Below, in pieces: positions 10,683 to 19,626 of a DNA stretch of 64,000 nt. The position numbers and the translations under genes are program-made. Source of the DNA: Microbulbifer flavimaris (GTDB taxonomy: Bacteria > Pseudomonadota > Gammaproteobacteria > Pseudomonadales > Cellvibrionaceae); contig NZ_LRFG02000002.1 in assembly GCF_001641755.2 (NCBI RefSeq), positions 62,001 through 126,000 on the forward strand. The letters run 5' to 3'. The notes under the pieces were generated by a model, which worked only from the letters and a program-made list of their open reading frames with translations, made no database searches and had not been told where the DNA came from. Position 1 is the stretch's first letter; every line of letters starts with the position of its first letter.

Positions 10683-12146
10683 ATGGAATGGGAAATCGTT
10701 ATCGGGCTGGAAGTTCACGTCCAGCTCTCCACCCAGTCGAAATTATTCTCCGGTGCCAGCACCCGCTTCGGTGCCGCCCCCAACACCCAGGCCTGCGCCA
10801 TCGATCTGGCCATGCCGGGTACTCTGCCAGTGCCGAATGAAGAAGCATTCCGTTACGCCGTCATGTTCGGCCTGGCCATGAATGCGGAGATCGGCAAACG
10901 CTCGGTCTTCGAACGCAAAAATTATTTCTACCCGGACCTGCCGAAAGGCTACCAGACCACCCAGCTGGCAGAGCCGATTGTCGGTGCCGGTGAGATCGAG
11001 ATTCACCTGGAGGATGGCAGCAGCAAAAGCGTACGCCTGCACCATGCGCACCTCGAGGAAGACGCAGGCAAATCTCTGCATGATGCTGTTTTCAGCGAAG
11101 GCCACGGTATGTCGGGTATTGACCTGAACCGCGCCGGCACACCGCTGATCGAAATCGTCTCCGAGCCCGACATGCGCAGTGCCGCCGAAGCGGTGGCCTA
11201 CCTCAGGAAGATTCACAGCATCGTCACCTACCTGGGCATTTCCGATGGTGACATGTCCCAGGGCTCCATGCGCTGCGACGCCAACGTCTCCGTGCGCCTC
11301 AAGGGTGAGGAGAAGCTTGGAACCCGCACCGAACTGAAAAACATCAATTCCTTCCGCTTCGTCGAGCGCGCCATCAAGGTAGAGGCCCAGCGCCAGATTG
11401 ACCTGATCGAGGATGGCGGCCGAGTGGTGCAGGAAACCCGGCTCTACGACGCGGACAAAAACGAAACCCGCTCCATGCGCAGCAAGGAGGTGGCCAATGA
11501 CTACCGCTACTTCCCCTGCCCGGACCTGCTGCCGGTAGAGTTGACCGATGAGTACGTCGATACGATCCGCCAGCAGCTGCCGGAATTGCCGGACGCCAAG
11601 AGCACCCGCTTTGCCAGCGAATATGGTTTGTCCGCCTATGATGCCGACCAGCTGACCCAGGAGCGGGCCGTGGCAGAGTTTTTTGAAGCTGCCACACAGC
11701 ACTGCGGCCAGCCCAAACTGGTGGCCAACTGGATGATGGGCGAGCTCGCCGCACTGCTGAATCGCGAGGAAATCGCCATCGCGCAGTCACCGATCAGTGC
11801 AGAGCAGCTGGCGGGGCTGATCGAGCGCATCGTCGACAACACCATCTCCAGCAAGATCGCCAAGCAGGTGTTTGAAGCCATGGCCAATGGCGAGGGCGAT
11901 GCGGATGCAGTGATCGAAAAGCGCGGCTTGAAGCAGGTTTCCGACACCGGCGCCATTGAGAAAATGGTGGACGACGTGATCGCCAACAGTGCCGCCCAGG
12001 TGGAGAACTATCGCAGTGCCGATGAGGCCAAGCGACCGAAAATGATGGGCTACTTTGTCGGCCAGATCATGAAGGCGTCCAAAGGTCAGGCAAACCCACA
12101 GGTGATCAACAAAATCCTGAAAGAGAAGCTGGACGCACTACTGTAA
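10683..12146 (+). CDS. gatB: Asp-tRNA(Asn)/Glu-tRNA(Gln) amidotransferase subunit B
   Basis: Kinase/transamidase subunit of GatCAB: it phosphorylates the misacylated tRNA and transfers the ammonia. At 487 aa it begins [20 protein letters not shown] and carries [19 protein letters not shown] and [10 protein letters not shown], standard GatB signatures, with a C-terminal YqeY-like tail domain ending in [15 protein letters not shown]. An AGGAGG Shine-Dalgarno sequence lies just upstream of ATG 10683. It is the last gene of the gat operon. Confidence 0.97.
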   Translation: MEWEIVIGLEVHVQLSTQSKLFSGASTRFGAAPNTQACAIDLAMPGTLPVPNEEAFRYAVMFGLAMNAEIGKRSVFERKNYFYPDLPKGYQTTQLAEPIVGAGEIEIHLEDGSSKSVRLHHAHLEEDAGKSLHDAVFSEGHGMSGIDLNRAGTPLIEIVSEPDMRSAAEAVAYLRKIHSIVTYLGISDGDMSQGSMRCDANVSVRLKGEEKLGTRTELKNINSFRFVERAIKVEAQRQIDLIEDGGRVVQETRLYDADKNETRSMRSKEVANDYRYFPCPDLLPVELTDEYVDTIRQQLPELPDAKSTRFASEYGLSAYDADQLTQERAVAEFFEAATQHCGQPKLVANWMMGELAALLNREEIAIAQSPISAEQLAGLIERIVDNTISSKIAKQVFEAMANGEGDADAVIEKRGLKQVSDTGAIEKMVDDVIANSAAQVENYRSADEAKRPKMMGYFVGQIMKASKGQANPQVINKILKEKLDALL

Positions 12147-12170
12147 AAGCAATTAGCGCGGCACCGAAAC

Positions 12171-12206
12171 CTGCCAGCGGGTGGCCACCACTACCTTCGC
12201 TGGCAG
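12171..12206 (+). terminator. Hairpin after gatCAB
   Basis: CTGCCAGCG (12171-12179) pairs perfectly with CGCTGGCAG (12198-12206). The loop itself contains the palindrome GGTGGCCACC. No U-run follows, so it may be a 3'-end stabiliser or a Rho-type end rather than a classic intrinsic terminator. Confidence 0.4.
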
Positions 12207-12349
12207 CCAAGTGCGGGGTTGGCGCTCTCAAGGAGAGTAGCCACCCACTTTCCGCTCAATCACATTTATTTCGTACAACATTGACGCCCTGTGGCTCTTG
12301 CCAGGTAGCATGGCCAGCGTCCTATCAGATCAACAAAAGGAATTAACCC

Positions 12350-12649
12350 GTGAGCCTGAAAAAAGACAAACAAAAAGTCCTCGGCGAAGTCTTCGACGAT
12401 GAGCGCATCGCCGGATTTCTGGTCGGCGAGGCACCGGAAGGCCGGAACCGGGATTATTATTTGCTGGAGCGCGCCTATCGGGGCATGAAGTCGGAAAACT
12501 TTGCCACCTTCATACAGCTGTTCCTGGCACACGGGGGCGACATCAATGCTCGCAATGCGGAGGGGCAGACTTTCCTGGCCCGCATAGCCGAACACCGCCA
12601 GAGCAACGATTACGCTGAAGTGCTTCGCAGCGCCGGCGCAGAGGTGTAA
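12350..12649 (+). CDS. PA4642 family protein
   Basis: Small soluble protein of 99 aa beginning SLKKDKQKVLGEVFDDERIAGFL, which resembles the conserved hypothetical PA4642 family of Pseudomonas and relatives. The second half (FATFIQLFLAHGGDINARNAEGQTFL) looks like a single ankyrin-like repeat. The GTG start at 12350 has AAAGGA 8 nt upstream. A TTGACG at about 12282 may be part of its promoter, but the spacing to TAGCAT is 19 nt. The function is unknown. Confidence 0.8.
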   Translation: MSLKKDKQKVLGEVFDDERIAGFLVGEAPEGRNRDYYLLERAYRGMKSENFATFIQLFLAHGGDINARNAEGQTFLARIAEHRQSNDYAEVLRSAGAEV

Positions 12650-12682
12650 TCCGCCAGTCATTTACGCTTGGGGAGCCAGTCC

Positions 12683-13525
12683 ATGACATCCAATCCGTCT
12701 CACGGCCTCGACGCCCTGGTTCGCGGTGCAAGGTTACTGACACGCCGGGAACTTCGCCCCTTTATTATCGTGCCGCTGCTGATCAACCTGGTGCTGTTTA
12801 TTGCGCTGACAGTCCTGATGTTCTCCCAGATCGGTGGGCTGGCGGACTACCTGGGCAGCCTGCTATCACACACGCCGGTGAATACCGAAGAGATGTCCTG
12901 GTGGCGGGCTTTCATGGCCAAAAGTGCTGCCTGGGCCGCCGAGGCGTTCCAGTGGCTGGCATGGCTGATTGCCATCGCCGTAGTGCTGCTATTTCTGTTT
13001 GTGTACGGTTACGCGTTCGGGATTATCACCAACATCATCGCAGCACCGTTCAACGGCTTTCTGGCCGAGAAAGTGGAGGAACTGCTCACCGGTCGCGCGC
13101 CACCCGCGGAGCCACTGGCAGCCATGGTCTGGCGGACAGTGGGCCGGGAGCTGCGCAAGCTGATGTATTTTATCGGCTGGGGGATCGTGATCTTTGTTAT
13201 CGCCATACTCACCAGCTGGACGGTCTTTATCCCGGCGGTGCTCGGCGGACTCTGGGGCGCCTGGTGCATGGCGATTCAGTATGTGGACTATCCCCTGGAT
13301 AACCACCAGCGCCCGTTTGACGAACTGAAGAGCGTCCTGCGTCGCCGCAAGTTCACGTCGCTGGGATTCGGCGGCGCTGTAATGCTGGCAAAAATGGTCC
13401 CGATACTGAATATCTTCGTCATGCCGGCAGCCGTCGCCGGCGGTACAGTTTTGTGGGTCGAGCGCCTGCGCATAGAGGGAGATCCCGGTACTGACAAGGC
13501 GCTGGAGCAGGATTCGCAGGGATAA
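12683..13525 (+). CDS. cysZ: CysZ-type sulfate transporter (EI24 domain)
   Basis: Inner-membrane sulfate uptake protein of the CysZ family. The 280-aa product has four main membrane stretches: around residues 30-50, 90-115, 160-195 and 240-255. It carries the characteristic IIAAPFNGFLAEKVEELLTG segment and the YPLDNH motif. ATG 12683 follows GGGGAG at 7 nt; an in-frame TTG at 12668 lacks a ribosome site. No other cysteine biosynthesis gene is nearby. Confidence 0.88.
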   Translation: MTSNPSHGLDALVRGARLLTRRELRPFIIVPLLINLVLFIALTVLMFSQIGGLADYLGSLLSHTPVNTEEMSWWRAFMAKSAAWAAEAFQWLAWLIAIAVVLLFLFVYGYAFGIITNIIAAPFNGFLAEKVEELLTGRAPPAEPLAAMVWRTVGRELRKLMYFIGWGIVIFVIAILTSWTVFIPAVLGGLWGAWCMAIQYVDYPLDNHQRPFDELKSVLRRRKFTSLGFGGAVMLAKMVPILNIFVMPAAVAGGTVLWVERLRIEGDPGTDKALEQDSQG

Positions 13526-13580
13526 GCAGCCGCGGCCCTGCCCCACTTCGCACTGACAAAGCACCAAATCCAGAATCGAA

Positions 13581-13690
13581 GGTAAGGTGCCAGGGCGGGC
13601 ATTTCGAGCCGTCGGCGACAGGGACGTCGCCGACAGAGCGTACAGGGAAGTATTCACAGCGTTTCGAAATGCCCGCCCTGGTGCGTTACC
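13581..13690. repeat. REP/MITE-like inverted-repeat element
   Basis: A 110-bp imperfect palindrome in the gap between cysZ and a convergent acyltransferase gene. The inner 18 bp of each arm are perfect: CCAGGGCGGGCATTTCGA at 13590-13607 against 13664-13681. The arms extend outwards to GGTAA/TTACC with one mismatch and two G-T pairs. The loop holds a second perfect 9-bp inverted repeat (GTCGGCGAC 13611-13619, GTCGCCGAC 13626-13634). The layout looks like a dispersed intergenic element; I recall similar 'CAGGGACGTCGCCGACAGAG'-type elements in marine gammaproteobacteria. It may also end transcription from both sides. Confidence 0.75.
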
Positions 13691-13808
13691 GCCCCAGCCA
13701 TCGAAAAATACAGTCCGGGTTTGTCAGCCAGCTATGGCAGGCCTGCTCTGCGACTTCCTTAACTCAATTCTTCAGCCAGCTCCACATCACGCAAGTAGCG
13801 TGGCTCGA

Positions 13809-15818
13809 CTAACCCGAAGGTAGCCGGTCGAGAAGTTCCGGCACCAGCTGCTCCGAGCCAAAGGTGCTTAGGTGATCGTCGTCACGGTAAAGGGGCCTCC
13901 CATCCGCCTGAATCTGGCAACGGGGATGGCACAGGTCAGGCACCAGGCTCTCCCGCTGCACCCCGAATTCCTCAACCAGGGCATCGAAGATAGCGTTGGT
14001 GCGCTGATTTCGCGCCCGCACGTCTTCCAGGGTCGGGGCTGCCTGCAACTGAGCGCCTACGAAGTCGGCGCTGACAATGGCCATTGGCACGGAGAAAGCA
14101 ATCTCGGGAATACTGTCTACGATCAGCACCTCTCGTCCTGTCGCGCGAACCCTGGCCACGGTCTCAGCCAGGCCGCGGGAAACCAACTCCGCATTGTTTG
14201 TTACAGACTCCCCAGCATCCGTTTCCGCAGCCGCTGACTGAGTGCCCGCCAGCCCCATAATCGCCGGCGGACCGCCTTCACCAGGTGAGCGCTCACCCTC
14301 CACTACCAGCGCCCAACGAGCCACCAGAATAACCGTGCCGATATCCTCTCTGCTTTCCAGCATCTCCAATACCTGCGCATTGAAACCATCGCAGCCATGG
14401 GCAGGCCCCATCTCCACCCGGACCACTCCCAGCAGCGGCGCACAGGCAGACTTCACGGCAGCGATGCCACGATGACCGTTTTCGGCCAGCCAGCGCTGGT
14501 AGCCCGGCAGGAAAGCGCCAGCGTGGGAATCGCCCCAGAGGAGATAGTCCGCGTCGCCAGCCTCATTACTGGCAGGGCCAAATTCACAAAGCCCTTCTTC
14601 AGGAGTCCGCCCCATACAGCGGCGCTGCTCCGGCGTGCGCTCGATGGCATCACGATAGGTCGCGAAAAGTTCCGCCGGCAGCCGACTCGGCACGCCCTTT
14701 GCCACATTGATTACCAGCGCAACAGCCACAATGACTGTAGCCAGCCCGCCGCATGTGCGGATCAGGGCGCGCCGCGATAATCCAGCAGGCAACGGGTGGC
14801 GGAATGGGGCTTCCACAAACCGCCAGCTCGCCCAGCCCAACAGCAGGGAAAGAAAGATGGCCTGTGCGACCAGCTCCATGGGAAGCTCGGTACTGCCGTG
14901 CAGCAGGCGCATCAGCACCAGCACCGGCCAGTGCCACAGGTAGAGCGAATAGGAGATGAGGCCCACCGCCACAAGAGGCCACCAGGACAGCAGCCGTCCA
15001 GTCGCCGTCTGGCCCTGCCCGCCGGCCCAGATCAGAGCGGCGGCACCGCCACAGGGTAACAAAGCGGCCAGACCGGGAAACGGCGTCCGGGCATCGTAGA
15101 AAAATACACTGGCGAAGATCATGGCGAGACCCAATCCAGCCGCCAGCTCTGCCTGCCACTGTCTGCGCGCCGGTGGCAACGCCCCCAGCGCAATCAGCGC
15201 CCCCAGGCCCAGCTCCCACACCCTGCTGGGCGTAAGGAAATAGTTGGCAAATGGCTGCGCCTTGGTGGCCCAGACTGACAGCCCCAGCGAAAGCACACAG
15301 ACGCTGACGACACCCAGCAAAACCGAACGCCGTCCACGAGCGACCAGCCAGCACAACAATAGCGGGAAACCGAGATAAAACTGCTCTTCGACAGACAGGG
15401 ACCAGGTATGCAGGAGCGGTTGCCACTCGGCATCAGTGCCGAAATAATCCTCCGTGCTTTGCCAGAACCAGAAATTCGATACGAAGAACACCGTCGCCAG
15501 AACTGACTGTGCCAGTTCCTTGAAAGGCTCGGGCGGCAGCACAAACCAACCGGTGATAAGCGACACCAGCAGGACGGCAAAAAGAGCCGGCAGGATTCTT
15601 CGCGCCCGGCGCTCATAGAAGTTTGCCAGTGAAAAGCGTCCCTCGCCGATCTCCCGCAGCAAAATTCCAGTAATCAGGAAGCCAGAGATAACAAAAAACA
15701 CATCGACGCCGACGAAGCCACCGGAAAATCCAGGCAGCCCCGCATGGGCAAAGAGAACGGGCAGAACCGCAACAGCGCGCAAACCGTCAATATCGCGACG
15801 GTATCCAAATCTACTCAC
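13809..15818 (-). CDS. OafA/YrhL-type acyltransferase with C-terminal SGNH domain
   Basis: Integral membrane O-acyltransferase of the acyltransferase-3 family fused to a periplasmic SGNH hydrolase-like domain (669 aa). The N-terminus RRDIDGLRAVAVLPVLFAHAG carries the family's R..D.LR motif, and GVDVFFVISGFLIT and HTWSLSVEEQFYL follow. About ten membrane segments run to residue about 370. The soluble part has LLWGDSHAGAFLPGY (GDSH nucleophile block) and DDDHLSTFGSEQL (catalytic D..H). Such proteins acetylate O-antigen, exopolysaccharide or peptidoglycan; the substrate here is unknown. The start is GTG 15818, with only a weak ribosome site. Confidence 0.92.
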   Translation of the reverse strand: MSRFGYRRDIDGLRAVAVLPVLFAHAGLPGFSGGFVGVDVFFVISGFLITGILLREIGEGRFSLANFYERRARRILPALFAVLLVSLITGWFVLPPEPFKELAQSVLATVFFVSNFWFWQSTEDYFGTDAEWQPLLHTWSLSVEEQFYLGFPLLLCWLVARGRRSVLLGVVSVCVLSLGLSVWATKAQPFANYFLTPSRVWELGLGALIALGALPPARRQWQAELAAGLGLAMIFASVFFYDARTPFPGLAALLPCGGAAALIWAGGQGQTATGRLLSWWPLVAVGLISYSLYLWHWPVLVLMRLLHGSTELPMELVAQAIFLSLLLGWASWRFVEAPFRHPLPAGLSRRALIRTCGGLATVIVAVALVINVAKGVPSRLPAELFATYRDAIERTPEQRRCMGRTPEEGLCEFGPASNEAGDADYLLWGDSHAGAFLPGYQRWLAENGHRGIAAVKSACAPLLGVVRVEMGPAHGCDGFNAQVLEMLESREDIGTVILVARWALVVEGERSPGEGGPPAIMGLAGTQSAAAETDAGESVTNNAELVSRGLAETVARVRATGREVLIVDSIPEIAFSVPMAIVSADFVGAQLQAAPTLEDVRARNQRTNAIFDALVEEFGVQRESLVPDLCHPRCQIQADGRPLYRDDDHLSTFGSEQLVPELLDRLPSG

Positions 15819-15999
15819 AATCGAAAACCAGAGACAAACTATTCAAAAAAAGAGTGGAAACATGTCCATCCCTGGCGCACCCGGCTGGTGCGACTCGACC
15901 GTCAGGGTCGCGCTTTTACAATTTCGCGGTGGCCACTCCAAGTCACCACGCATCAAAAACAGATCAACCCGTTCAAGCTTCCCGCTGTTTGCGCGAAAC

Positions 16000-17148
16000 T
16001 CAGCGCCCATTGCGCTTGCGGCCGCGCAGTCGCTCCCACCACCTGTTCGGTTCAGGCTCAACGGCCGCGGTGGGCTCGAGACACTGCCTCAGCGACAGCA
16101 ACTCTCGCCCCCGCTCTGTCTCGACCCCCGCTTCGTCACAGAGCGCTTGCAGCGGTTCCAGCAACAGCGCATCCCGCAGTTCCAGCGGCTTTCGCAAACC
16201 GGTCTCGAGCAAATCCACTGTCCAATCCGCGACGTCCTCTACCAGCAACCGATCATTTCCCACCTCGGGATAACCGTCGAAGTCATCGCTGAAAGCGAGG
16301 CCTGAGGCATGCGGGAGAAAGTGCTGATCCAGATCACGGTTGCTGGACTCAAACTGGCGATAGAAAGCCTCAGCGGAATTCCGGGCTGGTTTCAGCCGGG
16401 TTTCGTCGCGCTGCATTCGCGGCTTGAGCTTTTTGAGCTGGCGGGGGTCCAGGCCCAGCTCGATCAGCCGATGGCTGAGCACGAATTCCTTGCGTGAGAC
16501 ACATTCGTTGACACGGCATGGTTCCAGCTCAACGCCAGTGCCTAACAGAGCGACAAAGTCGGTGACGATATCTCCACCCTCGAGATCCGAAGCCTGGAAT
16601 CGTCGAACCCGCAACGCATCTTTTCCGAAGCGTTCCGCCCAGAGATGAAGCTTGGCACTGTAGTCATAGTAAGCCCTGACACACTCGGTCAGCTGAGGGA
16701 AAGCGCCACCATCATGACCGAGCAGCTTGCTCGACGAGCTTCGATCCCTTTCACAGCCCCGCGCAGCCTGCTGCTTGAACGATACTGCCTGACGATCCTG
16801 TCGGCGCAGGTAGACGACCACGACAGTGCGGTCGAAGTAACGCTCGCACAGCCGCTGGACTTGGCCAATCTCCTCCGGGGTATGAAAAAAAGAAAAATGC
16901 TCAGCGGAAACGATGACGTGCTCAGCTTTGCTGGAGCTGAGTAACTGGTCAAAGCGCTCGTTCAGGGAATAGCAGACCCGGCCGTCATGCTTGCCGACGT
17001 CGATCGCCCCTGAGGAGTTACCTTTCTTCCCCAGCGCGACAAATTCATATCCCTCAGCCAGCAGCTGCTCCCGACCACGGGTCAGCGCAAGCTGCAACGA
17101 CGTAGAGCCAGTCTTGTGGAAACCGATGTGCAGGTAGAGAGTCCGCAT
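16000..17148 (-). CDS. Sulfotransferase-like P-loop protein
   Basis: Putative PAPS-dependent sulfotransferase of 382 aa. The N-terminus LYLHIGFHKTGSTSLQLAL fits the 5'-phosphosulfate-binding loop, and VIVSAEHFSFF and VVVVYLRRQDRQAVSFKQQ resemble the strand and the 3'-phosphate-binding arginine/serine region. The C-terminus is very basic (RLRGRKRNGR). No signal peptide is seen. It lies beside the acyltransferase in the same direction, so both may decorate a surface glycan; that link is an inference. There is no clear ribosome site before ATG 17148. Confidence 0.7.
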   Translation of the reverse strand: MRTLYLHIGFHKTGSTSLQLALTRGREQLLAEGYEFVALGKKGNSSGAIDVGKHDGRVCYSLNERFDQLLSSSKAEHVIVSAEHFSFFHTPEEIGQVQRLCERYFDRTVVVVYLRRQDRQAVSFKQQAARGCERDRSSSSKLLGHDGGAFPQLTECVRAYYDYSAKLHLWAERFGKDALRVRRFQASDLEGGDIVTDFVALLGTGVELEPCRVNECVSRKEFVLSHRLIELGLDPRQLKKLKPRMQRDETRLKPARNSAEAFYRQFESSNRDLDQHFLPHASGLAFSDDFDGYPEVGNDRLLVEDVADWTVDLLETGLRKPLELRDALLLEPLQALCDEAGVETERGRELLSLRQCLEPTAAVEPEPNRWWERLRGRKRNGR

Positions 17149-17212
17149 GGAAGCAAAAGCAGGTCGTTATCAGGGGCAGGCTATCTGTCCATGATACCCG
17201 GCCAGCTATTTT

Positions 17213-17238
17213 AAAACGCGGGCACAGCCCGCGCTTTT
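17213..17238 (-). terminator. Intrinsic terminator after the DEAD-box helicase gene
   Basis: CGCGGGC (17217-17223), loop ACA and GCCCGCG (17227-17233) form a perfect 7-bp stem; on the minus strand it is followed by TTTT. It lies two bases past the helicase stop codon, so it ends that transcript. The other side has CTTTTC, so it might work weakly in both directions. Confidence 0.75.
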
Positions 17239-17240
17239 CG

Positions 17241-18815
17241 TCAGCGGCGCGGCCGTCGGCCGCCACCACCACCGCCAGTACGACGACCACCGCGGCCGCC
17301 ATCACTGCGTTTGACGTGGACCTTGGGTGGCTGCACCAGCAGCGTTTCCGGGGGCTGTTCGCACTTCAGCTTCTGACCCAGGAGTGCCTCGATGGGTTCC
17401 AGGCGCATGGCATCATCTTCACAGGCAAAACTGATTGAGGTTCCGGTCTTGCCTGCGCGGCCGGTACGGCCAATGCGGTGCACGTAATCCTCGGGCTCCT
17501 CCGGCAGGGTGAAGTTCACCACGTGGCTGATACCGTCGATATGGATACCACGGCCCGCCACATCAGTGGCCACCAGCACCTTGGTTTTGCCGGACTTGAA
17601 GTCCTCCAGCGTGCGCACACGCTTGTTCTGAGCGATCTCCCCGGACAGCAGGCCGGCAGCAATGCCATGCGCCTGCAGGTTCTCGTGCAGTCGACGGCAC
17701 TGATCGCGCCGGTTGGCGAATACGATCAGGCTGTCTACCTCGTCACTCTGCAGAATGTTGTAAAGCAGCGTGTATTTCTCCTCGCTTGCAGCCAGGTAGA
17801 CATGCTGCTCGACAGAATCTGTCGCAACCCGTTCCGGCTCAATCTCGACGATCACCGGCTCGTCGGTCCACTGCTCGACCAGCGTGTCCACCTCAGGGGT
17901 GAAAGTTGCGGAGAAGAACATGGTCTGGCGATGGCTCTTGCGGGGGGTCTGACGCACGATGCGGCGCACCTGGGGAATGAAGCCCATGTCCAGCATGCGA
18001 TCCGCTTCATCAATCACCAGGATCTCGACCTGGTCCAGGTAGCAATCGCGGTTACCGGCAAAGTCCAGCAGGCGCCCCGGTGTGGCCACCAGGATATCCA
18101 CCAGCCTTTCATTCAGCTTGCGCTGCTGTTTGGCATAGTCCATGCCGCCAACCAGGGTATGGATTTCCAGATCGGTGTGTTTGCAGAGCGCCTTGGCGTC
18201 GTCTGCGATCTGCATGACCAGCTCACGAGTCGGCGCGATCACCAGCGAGCGGGCCTCACCGGCATAGCGCTCGCCCTCCAGAGGATTCTTCAGCAGGTCG
18301 TCGATGATGGTGATCAGGAATGCCGCGGTCTTGCCGGTACCGGTCTGGGCCTTGCCCACCAGGTCGTGACCGTTGAGCGTATGCGGCAGAGACTGCCCCT
18401 GGATGGGGGAGGCATACTGGAAGCCCAGGTCCTGAATCGCATGCATCAGCTCATCGGGTAGACCCAGGTCGTGAAAGCGCACCTTGCCCTCTTGCTCCGG
18501 TACCTGGAAATCCGCCAGGGACCAGGGCTTCGCCTCTCGCTCCTGCCGCTTGCGCCCCTGACCACTGCGGCGGCGCTGGCGCGATTCACCAGTTGCAGAG
18601 GAAGCCTTGTCGGCATCGGCGGCATTTGACTCCCGACCGGACTTGCGCCGCTCGTGCCCGGCTTTGACGCCCTTGCTGGCGCCTTTACCGGAACGGTTGC
18701 TGTCACCTCCGGACCGGCCGCGCCGCTCTGCGCGACCTTCGCTTTCTGGCTCGGACTCGGTGGTCTTGCGCTTGTCTGACGCCGATGATGAACGGCGAAA
18801 CAACTTTCCTATCAA
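17241..18815 (-). CDS. rhlB: RhlB-like ATP-dependent DEAD-box RNA helicase
   Basis: Superfamily 2 RNA helicase. A low-complexity, basic N-terminal extension of about 110 residues, rich in Ser, Arg and Gly, precedes the core. The motifs follow in order: Q-motif ([11 protein letters not shown]), Walker [27 protein letters not shown] in [30 protein letters not shown] and [11 protein letters not shown]. It ends in a Gly/Arg tail, probably RNA-binding. The extended N-terminus and tail are like the RhlB of Pseudomonas; RhlE is an alternative. The start is uncertain: TTG 18815 is used, since no ATG occurs before the core. An 8-bp inverted repeat (18821-18828/18848-18855) lies in its leader. Confidence 0.85.
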   Translation of the reverse strand: MIGKLFRRSSSASDKRKTTESEPESEGRAERRGRSGGDSNRSGKGASKGVKAGHERRKSGRESNAADADKASSATGESRQRRRSGQGRKRQEREAKPWSLADFQVPEQEGKVRFHDLGLPDELMHAIQDLGFQYASPIQGQSLPHTLNGHDLVGKAQTGTGKTAAFLITIIDDLLKNPLEGERYAGEARSLVIAPTRELVMQIADDAKALCKHTDLEIHTLVGGMDYAKQQRKLNERLVDILVATPGRLLDFAGNRDCYLDQVEILVIDEADRMLDMGFIPQVRRIVRQTPRKSHRQTMFFSATFTPEVDTLVEQWTDEPVIVEIEPERVATDSVEQHVYLAASEEKYTLLYNILQSDEVDSLIVFANRRDQCRRLHENLQAHGIAAGLLSGEIAQNKRVRTLEDFKSGKTKVLVATDVAGRGIHIDGISHVVNFTLPEEPEDYVHRIGRTGRAGKTGTSISFACEDDAMRLEPIEALLGQKLKCEQPPETLLVQPPKVHVKRSDGGRGGRRTGGGGGGRRPRR

Positions 18816-18820
18816 GAGTA

Positions 18821-18855
18821 ATACTCGCTTAAACGATCAAATAATCGGCGAGTAT
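18821..18855 (-). promoter_or_regulatory. Leader inverted repeat upstream of the helicase gene
   Basis: ATACTCGC (18821-18828) and GCGAGTAT (18848-18855) form a perfect 8-bp inverted repeat 6-40 nt before the helicase TTG start. It may be a 5'-UTR stem that tunes translation from the weak start, or an operator. No partner protein is suggested by the sequence. Confidence 0.35.
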
Positions 18856-18877
18856 ATCATCTATAGGGCTTGACTAC

Positions 18878-19507
18878 TTAATTACCACCATGACCGCCAG
18901 TGGCCCGCCGCAGCCAGTAATCCAGGCTGACCCAGCGCCCGCCTCCCGAACACAGCAGTGCCAGCAGCATCACAAAATAGGTGGCGGCAAACTCGATACC
19001 GTTTTTCAGGATCGTGAAGCTGCCGGCCTCGGTGAGCCAGCTGTAGTTACCGTGCGCCTTCAATAGCTCGGTCGCTTTCTCTTTCCGCACCACCGCCTCC
19101 TCGATCAGGTCCCCCCGCCATTCCCACGGCATGGTCAGGGTCTGTTCGGGCAGCGCATGCCAGCCGTACTCCCAGTGCGCAGTACCCGCAGCCACGGCCA
19201 TGACAAACATCAGCGGAATGGCCACCAGCCGTACCCCAAGCCCTATCAGCAGGGCAATACCGCCGACGAACTCCGTCAGCGCGGCAAGCCAGGCCATCAG
19301 GTAGGGGGCCGGCAGGCCCAGCCCCCAGTCCGGGTTACCAAACCAGGCCGCCACGTCACCGATATTACCCAGCTTGTTGAGGCCAGCCAGGATCAGGATG
19401 GGAGCGAGGAATATCCGCAATGCCAGAGGGCCCAGCCAATCTATACCCTCCACGGCTCGCGAGAAGCCCCGGTAAAATGCGTTGATGCCACGCGGCCCCT
19501 TATCCAT
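18878..19507 (-). CDS. DoxX family membrane protein
   Basis: Membrane protein of 209 aa with four hydrophobic segments and the DoxX-type first helix LALRIFLAPILILAGLNKLG, followed by an amphipathic insertion around residues 110-150. Related proteins take part in respiratory or redox-linked membrane functions, but no reaction can be assigned here. ATG 19507 has GAGGG 7 nt upstream. It is divergent from the MATE gene; the 119-bp gap probably holds both promoters. Confidence 0.85.
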   Translation of the reverse strand: MDKGPRGINAFYRGFSRAVEGIDWLGPLALRIFLAPILILAGLNKLGNIGDVAAWFGNPDWGLGLPAPYLMAWLAALTEFVGGIALLIGLGVRLVAIPLMFVMAVAAGTAHWEYGWHALPEQTLTMPWEWRGDLIEEAVVRKEKATELLKAHGNYSWLTEAGSFTILKNGIEFAATYFVMLLALLCSGGGRWVSLDYWLRRATGGHGGN

Positions 19508-19626
19508 AATTCAGCCCTCTTTTCGGTTTCCATATGCGCCATCAGGTGCATTAGTCGGCGTTTTGGCCGCTCTATTACACCACTCACACCCAGCAATCAG
19601 GGAAAGATAGCCCTCGGCGCCACACC

